The notes beneath the pieces are model-generated. The model was given only the letters and a program-made list of their open reading frames with translations, was not told the origin of the DNA and searched no databases. 64,000 bases of DNA from Francisella uliginis (GTDB taxonomy: Bacteria; Pseudomonadota; Gammaproteobacteria; Francisellales; Francisellaceae): positions 1,860,001 through 1,924,000 of the forward strand of contig NZ_CP016796.1 of assembly GCF_001895265.1 (NCBI RefSeq). Reading direction: 5' to 3'. Numbering within the stretch: position 1 is the first letter of the stretch; the number at the start of each line of letters is the position of its first letter. A program made the position numbers and the translations under genes. Below are positions 45,170 through 54,311 of the stretch, in pieces.

Positions 45170-45832
45170 TTAAGAAATATTTCTATTTTGATTGTATATT
45201 GATCTAGCCATATCTTGCTTCTTCTGTTGTCCCCTAATCCCCTGATCTCTACCATAACCTTGCTGGCTTTGAGAAACTCCTCTGTTTTGATCATATATTG
45301 ATCTACCTATATTTTGTTGTTTCCGTTGGCCTCCAAATTCAGACGTACTTATATTATTTCCCTGACCTCTACCATATTGCTGTCTTTGAGAAATACCTCT
45401 ATTTTCATCATATACTGATCTATTCGAGTTTTGTTGCTTTTGTTGATCTCCAAAATATGTCGTTTTTATATTATTTCCTTGCTGATTTTGTGAAATACTC
45501 TCTCTATTTTGATCGTATATTGACCTACCTATATTTTGCTGCTTGTGTTGACCTCCAAATTCAGTAGTACTTATATTATTTCCTTGACCTCTACCATAAC
45601 CTTGTTGGCTTTGAGAAACACCTCTATTTTGATCATATATTGACCTACCTATATTTTGCTGCTTGTGTTGTCCAAAGCCTTGTTGCATAGAATCCCCACC
45701 ACTAAAATTTGATTGCGAACTAGTAGATCCCGCTGTTTTCAGCTCTTTTTCTAATGCTGCATAGTCAGTTGCTAAAGACATTGTAGGTAGTCCAAAAACT
45801 AGCACTGTTAGTATAAGTTTTGATTTTTTCAT
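45170..45832 (-). CDS. Secreted Gln/Asn/Arg/Tyr-rich repeat protein
   Basis: The 220-residue protein has a signal peptide (about 1-21, ending SLA) and then five imperfect repeats of 35-40 residues built on KQQNIGRSIYDQNRG plus GYGRGQGNNISTTEFGG. The composition (Q, N, G, R, S, Y) is prion-like and lacks hydrophobic core residues, so an extended or assembly-forming surface protein is likely. I do not recognise a family. The last repeat is shortened and degenerate. It lies alone between an empty region and an MFS gene. Confidence 0.7.
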   Translation of the reverse strand: MKKSKLILTVLVFGLPTMSLATDYAALEKELKTAGSTSSQSNFSGGDSMQQGFGQHKQQNIGRSIYDQNRGVSQSQQGYGRGQGNNISTTEFGGQHKQQNIGRSIYDQNRESISQNQQGNNIKTTYFGDQQKQQNSNRSVYDENRGISQRQQYGRGQGNNISTSEFGGQRKQQNIGRSIYDQNRGVSQSQQGYGRDQGIRGQQKKQDMARSIYNQNRNIS

Positions 45833-45944
45833 ATTTCATTCCTACAAAAGTACAATATTAACCATTGTATTGGTTATAAATATACTTTGCAAAAAAGATT
45901 TACTCGAGAAATATATAAATCTTAACCTATTCTATTATGACTTA

Positions 45945-47144
45945 TTATTTTAATAACGTTTTAATATCAATTATTTTTAGTAGAACTATTAAAAATGGTG
46001 GAATAGCCATCAATACTCCGAAAATAACCTGATTATTTAAATTCACATAGGAAACAATAGATGATGCTAGTGTGGTAACAATTATCTGTATAAAACCAAA
46101 TATAGCTGATGCTACACCAACCTCTGTATGAACATCTTTATATGCGCATACATAAGTAGCTGTATACTGAAAAACATTACCACAAAAAGCTAATGCACAT
46201 AATACAACTATTACTAAAGGATCTACTCCAAAGACAAAATATGATAACGCTAATACTAAACCACTAAATGTTGAAAAACATCCACAATAAAGTATCACTT
46301 TATTCATATCTAATTTACTTATTATATTTTTAAAAATAATAAGAAATATTGCTGAAGGAATAATTACTACTGCTGATAGAAATGAAAATTCAACTGCTGA
46401 AAAATTTAAACGCACTTGAAAGAAAAATGGTGAAAGTGTTGCAAATACAAAAACTAGAGATAACGCCAAACCACTACAAATAGCATTTAAAATGAATGTT
46501 TTATTTGACAAAATTCTCTTATACGACTCTAAAAGCTTATATTTACTCTTTGGAATAGCTTCCAAATGCAAATATTTTATAATCAAAAATATAATAGTAA
46601 TTGCCATTAATGAATGCAATGCAAAATTACCACGCCACCCAATATATTCCTGAATAAAGCCCCCTGTTATTGGAGCTAACGGTGGAGTCAAAGATACAAT
46701 ACTCGTAATCACAAGGCTTGCTTTAGCTAACGACTGACTATCACTAAACACATCTTTCATAATAGCTCTAAAAGATACAAATGAGCTTCCCATCCCTACA
46801 CCTTGTAAAAAGCGAAAAAATAGTAATTGATTCTCACTTTGTGCCAACATACATAAGATACTTGCTAAACAAAAAATCACATAGCCTACTAAAAGTGCTG
46901 GCTTACGGCCATATTTATCAGAAAGATAGCCAAACCCAAGCATAGAGCATGTCATTCCCAAGAAATATATCCCAACGGTAAGCTTAACATCTCTAGCTAT
47001 TGCACCAAAATAGCTTGCAATATGTGGTAGAGATGGAGTAAAACTATCTGTAGCAAATTGAGACATAAGCCCAAAAAAACAAATTATAAGGATAACAGTT
47101 TTATCAGAAGATATCTTTCTGAATGGGCTACTTGTCATATACAA
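45945..47144 (-). CDS. Bcr/CflA-type MFS drug exporter
   Basis: The 399-residue, twelve-helix protein has MFS motif A in GYLSDKYGRKPA (about 77-88) and the Bcr-type GMGSSFVSFRAIMKDVF (about 115-131). A multidrug export role is probable. It starts 16 bases downstream of prmB on the same strand and may be its operon partner. Confidence 0.83.
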   Translation of the reverse strand: MYMTSSPFRKISSDKTVILIICFFGLMSQFATDSFTPSLPHIASYFGAIARDVKLTVGIYFLGMTCSMLGFGYLSDKYGRKPALLVGYVIFCLASILCMLAQSENQLLFFRFLQGVGMGSSFVSFRAIMKDVFSDSQSLAKASLVITSIVSLTPPLAPITGGFIQEYIGWRGNFALHSLMAITIIFLIIKYLHLEAIPKSKYKLLESYKRILSNKTFILNAICSGLALSLVFVFATLSPFFFQVRLNFSAVEFSFLSAVVIIPSAIFLIIFKNIISKLDMNKVILYCGCFSTFSGLVLALSYFVFGVDPLVIVVLCALAFCGNVFQYTATYVCAYKDVHTEVGVASAIFGFIQIIVTTLASSIVSYVNLNNQVIFGVLMAIPPFLIVLLKIIDIKTLLK

Positions 47145-47160
47145 CCCCTACAAAGTTATA

Positions 47161-48138
47161 TTAAATTACAAAACTTTTATTACCTAATTGATTGTGATTA
47201 TTAAAATACTGTTTGAATAAATTTTTATATTTAACTAACTCATCATAATTTAGTAAAAATACACCATCGCCACCATCACTAAAACTTAACCATGTAAAAG
47301 GAATATCAGGACACATTTCCATTAAAGCATATTGGCTATTACCAACTTCTACAATCAATACACCATTTTCCGTCATATACTGATCTGCTTCTAATATTAT
47401 TTTCTTGGCAAGATCTAAACCATCGTCACCAGCCTCAAGAGCTAGTTTTGGCTCATAATGATATTCTTTAGGCATACTATCTAAGTCTTCTTTATCTACA
47501 TAAGGAGGGTTTGACACGATAACATCAAATTTTTGCCCCTTTAAATTACTAAATAAGTCTGACTTTACAGCTTTAACTCTATCTGTGAGCTGATGTTTTC
47601 TTATATTATGGTTCGCTATAGCTAAAGCATCATCAGAGATATCAACTAAAGTAATATCTGCCTCTTCAAAAACAGTTGCTGAGGCAATACCTATACAACC
47701 ACTTCCAGTACACAAATCTAAAACATTTTTTACACCATCAATATCACTAACCCATGGAGCAAAATCATTACGTATAAGCTCAGCAATAGGAGATCTAGGT
47801 ATAATTACTCTTTCATCAATATCAAACTCCATACCAGCAAACCATGCTTTCTTAAGAATATACGGTAACGGTTTACGCTGACATGCTCTTTGATAAACAT
47901 ATTCTATTATCTGCTGTTTTTCTTGAGTCAAAAGTCTAGAGGAAACCATATTACTATCTATATCATGAGATACATTAATAGCGCTAAGTACAAGGTGCAC
48001 AGACTCATCCCATATAGACTCTGAACCATGACCAAAATAAGCATTATTTACTGTCATCTCCGAGATTGTCCAACGGATATAGTCTCTTATTGTATGTAAA
48101 TTATCTATAATATCTTGTTGTTTTTCTTGACTATACAT
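47161..48138 (-). CDS. prmB: Ribosomal protein L3 glutamine methyltransferase PrmB
   Basis: The enzyme methylates Gln in ribosomal protein L3. The 325 residues have the SAM motif DLCTGSGCIGIA (about 141-152) and the catalytic NPPY in IVSNPPYVDKEDLD. The N-terminal helical domain ends in the conserved RVIIPRSPIAELI (about 113-125), which separates PrmB from PrmC. The gene starts three bases after cysS. Confidence 0.88.
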   Translation of the reverse strand: MYSQEKQQDIIDNLHTIRDYIRWTISEMTVNNAYFGHGSESIWDESVHLVLSAINVSHDIDSNMVSSRLLTQEKQQIIEYVYQRACQRKPLPYILKKAWFAGMEFDIDERVIIPRSPIAELIRNDFAPWVSDIDGVKNVLDLCTGSGCIGIASATVFEEADITLVDISDDALAIANHNIRKHQLTDRVKAVKSDLFSNLKGQKFDVIVSNPPYVDKEDLDSMPKEYHYEPKLALEAGDDGLDLAKKIILEADQYMTENGVLIVEVGNSQYALMEMCPDIPFTWLSFSDGGDGVFLLNYDELVKYKNLFKQYFNNHNQLGNKSFVI

Positions 48139-48141
48139 TTA

Positions 48142-49521
48142 CTAACCTTTTTTCCATGTAGTGCCAGTTGCACTATCTTCTAATATTATTCCTTGTGCTT
48201 GAAGCTGATTTCTAATTTCATCAGCCCTTGCATAATTTTTATCCTTTTTTGCCTCGGCTCTTTCTGTGATTAATTTCTCAACTTCGCCAGCATCGACATC
48301 ATCATCTTGTTTGAAATACTCTTCTATATCTGTAAATAAGATACCTAGAACATCACAAAGCTTACGCAAAAGATATGCATACCCACTAGCTTTGTACTTA
48401 TTTGTAGTTTTAAGTGTGTTTATTTCTTTAGCTAGGCTAAATAAAACAGCTAATGCTTCTGGAGTATTAAAGTCATTATCCATAGCTTTGATAAACTTCT
48501 CTTCATACTGACTAGCATCATCGGGAAGATTTACTTCAATAGGTTCAACATCTCTTAAAGCATTAAATAACCTCTCGATAGATGCCCTTGCGTTATCAAG
48601 ATTTTCTTCCGAGTAATTAATCTCACTTCTATAAACTGTAGAAGCTAAGAAATATCTAACAACCTCAGGATGATACTCATCTAACACATCAACTATTGTA
48701 AAGAAATTATTTAAAGATTTAGACATTTTTTCAGCATTAACTTTCACCATACCTGAGTGCAACCAGTAATTAGCAAAAGTACAACCATTACAAGCTTCAG
48801 ATTGGGCTATTTCATTTTCATGATGAGGAAATCTAAGATCAGAACCGCCAGCATGGATATCAAAAGTCTCGCCTAGAAGTTTTTTTGACATTGCAGAACA
48901 CTCAATATGCCAACCAGGACGACCAGCACCCCATGGCGAATCCCATGCAGGCTCACCTTGTTTTGCCATTTTCCAAAGTACAAAATCCATAGGGTTTTCT
49001 TTCTCATCAACAACATCAACTCTTGAGCCTTGTTGTAATGCTTCAAGATTCTGCTTACTTAACTTACCATAATCAGCAAACTTAGTTACACGATAAAACA
49101 CATCACCATTCGTTCCTTGATACGCATAGCCTTTAGCTACTAAAGTTTGTATCATATCGATCATTTCAGCGATAGTTTCTGTAGCTCTTGGTTCTTTTGT
49201 TGGCTCAAGGATATTTAGCCTTGCAAACACATCATGCATTGCTTTAATATTTCTATCAACTAATTCAGTAGTAGATTCGTTATTCTCATTTGCTCTTTTG
49301 ATAATTTTATCATCAATATCTGTGATATTTCTTACCAACGTAACATCAAAGCCACGATATTTAAAATATCTATTAATAACATCAAAAGCTATATAAGTTC
49401 TTGCATGACCTATGTGACAATCATCGTAAACTGTTACACCACATGCATACATTTTAATCTTGTTAGCCTCAATTGGCTTAAATTCTTCTTTTTTTCCAGA
49501 TAAGGAATTATAAAAAATCAT
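48142..49521 (-). CDS. cysS: Cysteinyl-tRNA synthetase
   Basis: The class I synthetase charges tRNA-Cys. It is 459 residues, as usual. The HIGH motif is CHIGHARTY (36-39) and the KMSKS motif is EKMSKSLNN. Zinc ligands are ACGVTVYDD and the CNGCTFANYW region. It sits between the minor-pilin operon and prmB on the same strand. Confidence 0.96.
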   Translation of the reverse strand: MIFYNSLSGKKEEFKPIEANKIKMYACGVTVYDDCHIGHARTYIAFDVINRYFKYRGFDVTLVRNITDIDDKIIKRANENNESTTELVDRNIKAMHDVFARLNILEPTKEPRATETIAEMIDMIQTLVAKGYAYQGTNGDVFYRVTKFADYGKLSKQNLEALQQGSRVDVVDEKENPMDFVLWKMAKQGEPAWDSPWGAGRPGWHIECSAMSKKLLGETFDIHAGGSDLRFPHHENEIAQSEACNGCTFANYWLHSGMVKVNAEKMSKSLNNFFTIVDVLDEYHPEVVRYFLASTVYRSEINYSEENLDNARASIERLFNALRDVEPIEVNLPDDASQYEEKFIKAMDNDFNTPEALAVLFSLAKEINTLKTTNKYKASGYAYLLRKLCDVLGILFTDIEEYFKQDDDVDAGEVEKLITERAEAKKDKNYARADEIRNQLQAQGIILEDSATGTTWKKG

Positions 49522-49597
49522 AAAATAAATAGCCTAGTTTTCATATATTTACATATTATAGATTATCAGTATAACTAATATTATTTTTTTTGAACTT

Positions 49598-51556
49598 TTA
49601 ATGCTCAAAGCTTTTATATACTACATTAAGGTGTGAACCAATTCCATCTAACTTTGCCATCTCTTGACAGCCATTTGTATAATTTGCACATCCTGTATCT
49701 AAATATATTCTAAGAGCATTATTACAGTTGCCATCAATACTGCACTGTAAACCGTCTTTCATCGCATAAATTTTGCCATCTCCATCACGATTTATCTGAA
49801 AACTTGATCCTGATGAAGTGGATACAGAACTTATTAAAGATCTTGATGAAATATCTTCAACATATATTTTCTTATCTGTAACAATAAATAATGCGCCAAA
49901 CTTCACAATAAGTTTCTGTATAACTTCGCCTGGAAAGTCTTGTGATGAAACTAAAGTTGGGGCTGATACGCCCTGGCTATAAAGGTATATATAAAGATGA
50001 TCATTATTAAAATAGATTATATAAAATTGAGATGTATTTTTCTTTACTAAAATAGGATCATCAAGTACATCTGCTGCTAAAGTAGCTTTAGTTGAGTCAG
50101 TACCATCTCCAAAAAGATGACCACCTCCTAAATTAAAGTCCAAGACATTTCTTTGTTCAAAAATTAAAGGAGCCCCTGGGTTTAATGTAAACAAACTATC
50201 TGGGATAGATATATGAATATCAGAACTATCAAAATCATCACTACCAACTGTATATTTATCTGTTGTAACAGCTGTATAAACTTTACTAGAGCTATCGTAT
50301 GTAGTGTTATATGCATCTAATTCATAATTACCATCTCTAAGAAATTTCTCTAAGATCAAAAGCTTAGGTAGCTCTTGAGCACTATCGTAATACCATTTAA
50401 CCAGTTCTATATCACCATCAGCAAATTCTAAACCTTGAACTTCCACCCAGTTAGATAAATCTACTCTAGCTTGTGATGGATTTGTACGAAGGTTAGATAA
50501 CGTTGTCGACGATGTATATGCTCTATCAAAATCATATATCACTAAGTGAAAAATCCATTCGCCACCAACAAGGCTCCAGCCTATACTAAGCCTATAATCA
50601 CTTAGAGATAAAACTAATGGAAAACCAATATCTAAATCATTACCATAAGCATTAATGACTAATGTTTCACTTGGATTATCATGACATGGACCTCTATAAT
50701 CGCCATGGTCTTTATGAGCACCCCAACTTGCTCCAGCTAGGCTCATAGTTTTTTCACTAGGCTGACCTGGATTATGACATATTAGTATATGATGTTCATG
50801 CATTGCCTCGCAGCTACCGCTCTCATCTGAGTTTCCATTTCCATTTCCATTTCCATTTCCATTTCCATTTCCATTTCCATTTCCATTTCCATTTCCATTT
50901 CCATTTCCATTTCCATTTCCATTTCCATTTCCATTTCCATTTCCATTTATATTTATATTACATTCAACCTCTACATCTGAGCCTGGCTCACTATCAAATA
51001 GAGGCTTCTCAATATAGCCTATATATCCTCCATATATAGCTATTTTATTATCTTGAAACCCTAGTTTATAATTTTTTAAAGCATTGCTCATAGCATCAGT
51101 ATTGATATATGGAAGATTTAGTGGAATTGTAGTTTCTTCATATTGTGTCATTGTTATATTTGGTAAAATATTAAAAATAAAATTTCGCGAATATCTATGA
51201 ATATTTTCATCAAAAAATTGATGCGTTAAATTATAACTAATTATCGATGGTGTCGAGTTATATAGCATTATGTTAGCATTCTCGAAATTAAATCCTGGAG
51301 TGATGCTGTTAACTTGCGTGAGAAATTTAAATTCATCAATAGTTGCTTCAGAGTCTGCTGATAAGTCTGCTGAACCTATAATATTCTTAAAATACCCCTC
51401 ATGAACATTTATATTTTCTGTTTCATCTATTTGAGTTTTTATAGAAAGAGAGCTAATGTTAAAGGTATATGCCAAAGCAGATATTACAACCATTACAACA
51501 AAGGCAAATATAATTACCGCTAAAAGTGAAGATCCTCTTATATTTTTAAATCTCAT
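49598..51556 (-). CDS. PilX/GspK-like large minor pilin with Gly-Asn repeat
   Basis: The 652-residue protein starts at the ATG at 51556, giving MRFKNIRGSSLLAV and a prepilin-like helix; an ATG at 51604 would overlap the previous gene. Cleavage after Gly8 leaves alanine, not glutamate, at +5. A Gly-Asn tract covers about residues 204-242. Next comes a Cys/His-rich module (about 251-300) with ILICHNPGQ and HGDYRGPC. The rest is beta-rich with cysteine pairs near the C-terminus. It probably caps or decorates a type IV pilus or secretion pseudopilus. It closes the three-gene pilin operon. Confidence 0.7.
   Translation of the reverse strand: MRFKNIRGSSLLAVIIFAFVVMVVISALAYTFNISSLSIKTQIDETENINVHEGYFKNIIGSADLSADSEATIDEFKFLTQVNSITPGFNFENANIMLYNSTPSIISYNLTHQFFDENIHRYSRNFIFNILPNITMTQYEETTIPLNLPYINTDAMSNALKNYKLGFQDNKIAIYGGYIGYIEKPLFDSEPGSDVEVECNININGNGNGNGNGNGNGNGNGNGNGNGNGNGNGNGNGNGNGNSDESGSCEAMHEHHILICHNPGQPSEKTMSLAGASWGAHKDHGDYRGPCHDNPSETLVINAYGNDLDIGFPLVLSLSDYRLSIGWSLVGGEWIFHLVIYDFDRAYTSSTTLSNLRTNPSQARVDLSNWVEVQGLEFADGDIELVKWYYDSAQELPKLLILEKFLRDGNYELDAYNTTYDSSSKVYTAVTTDKYTVGSDDFDSSDIHISIPDSLFTLNPGAPLIFEQRNVLDFNLGGGHLFGDGTDSTKATLAADVLDDPILVKKNTSQFYIIYFNNDHLYIYLYSQGVSAPTLVSSQDFPGEVIQKLIVKFGALFIVTDKKIYVEDISSRSLISSVSTSSGSSFQINRDGDGKIYAMKDGLQCSIDGNCNNALRIYLDTGCANYTNGCQEMAKLDGIGSHLNVVYKSFEH
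50832..50945 (-). repeat. Hexanucleotide tandem repeat, 19 perfect units
   Basis: TTTCCA on the plus strand (TGGAAA on the coding strand) is repeated 19 times without mismatch and encodes alternating Asn and Gly. A flanking ATTTAT-like imperfect unit follows. A six-base period keeps the frame, so slippage changes only the linker length. Confidence 0.97.
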
Positions 51557-51563
51557 ATAAAAC

Positions 51564-52484
51564 CTATAAATTAACCACCTTACTAAAATTCCTACCATCG
51601 ACACTAAACGATACTTTAATTGCTGAATATCCTATAGTATCTATAGCAGTATCTGTGGAAATACTATTCCAAATAACATTACCATTACTTATTGTTGCAT
51701 ATTCAACTTGCATATCTTGTACTCCTCGTACTAATTCATAAGATTTACCAGTTGATGAATTTCCTTTTATATATACATATAATGAATATATATTTTGACC
51801 ATCATCATTTTTTTGACCAGTATCTCTTATATAAAGTATTTCTAAAGAATACTTACCAACATAATCACCAGGATAGTAGTCTGTACTTTGAGGAGCTCGA
51901 GATAAGCCTACTATATTTGTACTAGTATTTATACTAGATGCCTTAACTAGATTGATACTATTTTTATTACACAAAAGTAAGTAATCCCCAACACTAATAT
52001 CACTTATTGAATTAACACTAAGTTTCGTATCTAAGGCATTTATTGCGTTAAGCTCTGTATGGCTTTCTTCTTTTTTAACCATAATATAGTCAGTACCAGC
52101 CTGAAAACATTCACCACTACAATCTTTTTCCAAAGCTCCTGAAAAGCTTGATCCACTTGGAAAAGGAAGTTGGCCTATCGTAATCGCTGAATTACTTGTA
52201 AAATAGTTATCTAGTGAATCTGCCGTACTGTCATAATAGTCTTGGTTAAAGTATCCAAACTTACAGGCAAAACCAACATCTTTAACAAAATCATAGATAA
52301 TACTTTTTACTAATAATTCTTTTACCTCGACCTCAGTTTTATCCTTATGTGAATTATATTCGTTCTTTACTGTAATATAAGAAGATATTAGAGCAGCAAC
52401 AACTATCATTGATATAGCTGTAGAGATTAAAAGACCAATTAAGGTAAAACCTCTAGACATACTTTTTTTAAACTCTAATCTCAT
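51564..52484 (-). CDS. PilW-like minor pilin
   Basis: The 306-residue protein has a prepilin leader and cleavage site at Gly12 in MSRGFTLIGLLIS, followed by a long hydrophobic helix. The +5 residue, normally Glu, is Gly. Four cysteines near residues 55-150 may form loops. GAGG lies five bases before the ATG. It is the middle gene of the operon, 21 bases after the PilV-like gene and seven bases before the large pilin start. Confidence 0.75.
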   Translation of the reverse strand: MRLEFKKSMSRGFTLIGLLISTAISMIVVAALISSYITVKNEYNSHKDKTEVEVKELLVKSIIYDFVKDVGFACKFGYFNQDYYDSTADSLDNYFTSNSAITIGQLPFPSGSSFSGALEKDCSGECFQAGTDYIMVKKEESHTELNAINALDTKLSVNSISDISVGDYLLLCNKNSINLVKASSINTSTNIVGLSRAPQSTDYYPGDYVGKYSLEILYIRDTGQKNDDGQNIYSLYVYIKGNSSTGKSYELVRGVQDMQVEYATISNGNVIWNSISTDTAIDTIGYSAIKVSFSVDGRNFSKVVNL

Positions 52485-52505
52485 CTAAACCTCTTTTATT
52501 ATATC

Positions 52506-53192
52506 TTATACATTACACCATGCGGGTAAAAGTTCTGCCTCAAAATTATAAGCTGTACAGTGCCATACTACTCCAGAAGGTGTAATATCTGCATTAGTAC
52601 TAGGACCAATTACTACATATGGACCACTCTTATCAAAAGGAGGATTATCCAGTGGTTGTGTTGTATTAATCTGAGTGTTACTTAAGTTTAATAATACTCC
52701 TGTACTACTTGAATGCTTCTGCGTGCTAGTAGATAGTAAGCTATCTCTAGCAGAATCTATCTGCGTAATTATCGAAGGATCATCTATTACGGTAGCTTCG
52801 GCATTTATGTATATTTCATTAGCCTTTTGCATATATGGTCCTAACTCTTGGTTAATTACATCAGCAACTGGGTTACTTGCATAGACTCTTTTTGTAACAG
52901 TTAGCGACATATCAGGATTAGTAGCAACAAATTCCAATATACTCGCACCAGGACTTAGTGATTTCAAAAAAGTAATATTCCCTAGAGAGCTATCATCAAA
53001 AGCCCCCGTCAACATAAAGTCATTAACTCTATCATCTAGCTCATCAGCTAACTCAACTTTATTCTCTATTAAAACTGCTTTAGAGATTATATTGCCTATA
53101 GTATAAAAAACCGCAAAAAATAAGAACATAGCTAAAGCAGATGATATTAACACCTCCAGTATTGTAAATCCTTTATTTTTTATACTCTTCAT
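52506..53192 (-). CDS. PilV-like minor pilin
   Basis: The 228-residue protein has a classic prepilin site, Gly8 in NKGFTILEVLISSALA, with the conserved Glu at +5 (Glu13). A cysteine pair near the C-terminus is typical of minor pilins. It starts the pilin operon. Minor pilins prime assembly of type IV pili; the major pilin is not in this window. Confidence 0.78.
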   Translation of the reverse strand: MKSIKNKGFTILEVLISSALAMFLFFAVFYTIGNIISKAVLIENKVELADELDDRVNDFMLTGAFDDSSLGNITFLKSLSPGASILEFVATNPDMSLTVTKRVYASNPVADVINQELGPYMQKANEIYINAEATVIDDPSIITQIDSARDSLLSTSTQKHSSSTGVLLNLSNTQINTTQPLDNPPFDKSGPYVVIGPSTNADITPSGVVWHCTAYNFEAELLPAWCNV

Positions 53193-53357
53193 GTACTAAT
53201 TAACCTAACAAACTTATAATTTGTGTATATAAATTTTATCATATAACACATCTGAGCTTTTTTATTTAAGCGATTTTGACTCAATAAATAAATACTTTTG
53301 AGTAATCTTAAAAAAACTATTACTTCTATATTAAGAATAATTTAAAAATACTTTCTG

Positions 53358-54311
53358 TTAGGTTTTTTTGTTAAATATAGCATGTGTGCACCTATCTTTT
53401 CCATTTAGATCTTTAACTGTTTCAACCATAATAAATTGATTAGATTTGAACATACCTGCTACATCATCTGCCTGATTAAATCCATGCTCAATATATATGC
53501 GAGCATTTTTATTTAGATATTGATGAGACTGCGAAATTATAACTTTGATATCTGCCAAACCATTATCTTGAGAAAATAACGCACTCTGAGGCTCATGCTT
53601 TTTCACTTCTTGGGTAATATCATCATCACAAAAATCGATATAAGGAGGATTAGAAACTATAATATCAAACTTCTTATTATCTAGATTTTGATACCAATCA
53701 CTTTGGATAAACTCAACATTTGATACTTTATTTTCTTTAGCATTTTTTTTAGCTACATCTAAAGCTTTATGAGAAAAATCAACTGCTATAATATAGCTAT
53801 TTGGTAACTCAGATGCTAACGCCAAAGCTATAGCTCCTGTTCCAGTTCCTAAATCCAGTATATCTAGCTTGGCATTTTTATTTGATATATTAATTAAAAT
53901 CGCTTCAACTAGAGTTTCAGTATCTGCACGTGGAATAAGAGTATCTTGTGTTACAAAAAGTTTTTGATCCCAAAAATATTTATAACCCAAAATATAAGCT
54001 AGTGGCTCTCCATCAAAATATCGATAAATTTTTGTATTTATTTTTTCAACAACACCTTCATCTAAAACTTTATCCGAATTTAGATATAAATAAGTTCTAT
54101 CAACATCTAAGATATCACAAACAATTGTTTGAATATCATTTTTTAATATAGCTAATTCATCAATCATCATATAGTCATTCCCATGCAAATGGGAATCTCT
54201 AGGATTATCAGCAAGATTAGAAAGATACCCGCCTTCGCGAGTATGACAGCTATATGTTCTATAATTCTCGACTACTGAAAAAATAAAAGATGAAATTGTA
54301 TAATTACTCAT
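53358..54311 (-). CDS. prmC: Release factor glutamine methyltransferase PrmC with inserted repeat
   Basis: The enzyme methylates the GGQ glutamine of RF1/RF2. Motifs are [15 protein letters not shown] and [11 protein letters not shown]. The 317 residues exceed the usual 280 or so. The excess is residues about 20-48 ([11 protein letters not shown] ... DSHLHGNDY), encoded by a palindromic repeat at 54168-54256. The start at 54311 overlaps the prfA stop by eight bases, the normal coupling, and residues 1-19 fit the native first helix. An alternative start at ATG 54170 or 54167 would skip the insert. Placed after prfA, its substrate gene. Confidence 0.88.
   Translation of the reverse strand: MSNYTISSFIFSVVENYRTYSCHTREGGYLSNLADNPRDSHLHGNDYMMIDELAILKNDIQTIVCDILDVDRTYLYLNSDKVLDEGVVEKINTKIYRYFDGEPLAYILGYKYFWDQKLFVTQDTLIPRADTETLVEAILINISNKNAKLDILDLGTGTGAIALALASELPNSYIIAVDFSHKALDVAKKNAKENKVSNVEFIQSDWYQNLDNKKFDIIVSNPPYIDFCDDDITQEVKKHEPQSALFSQDNGLADIKVIISQSHQYLNKNARIYIEHGFNQADDVAGMFKSNQFIMVETVKDLNGKDRCTHAIFNKKT
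54168..54256. repeat. Palindromic REP-like element inside prmC
   Basis: Terminal CATATAG and CTATATG enclose GTCAT...ATGAC. Within are a perfect hairpin ATTCCCAT/ATGGGAAT (54177-54196) and ATACCCGC/GCGAGTAT (54225-54244, one mismatch). The layout matches the copies at 4868-5014 and 20120-20231. Here it lies within the prmC frame and is translated without a stop. Confidence 0.78.

Noticed and set aside
50803-51039. Plus-strand ORF with His-Phe repeats
   Set aside because: It is the opposite-strand reading of the hexanucleotide array inside the large pilin gene, which has better coding support.
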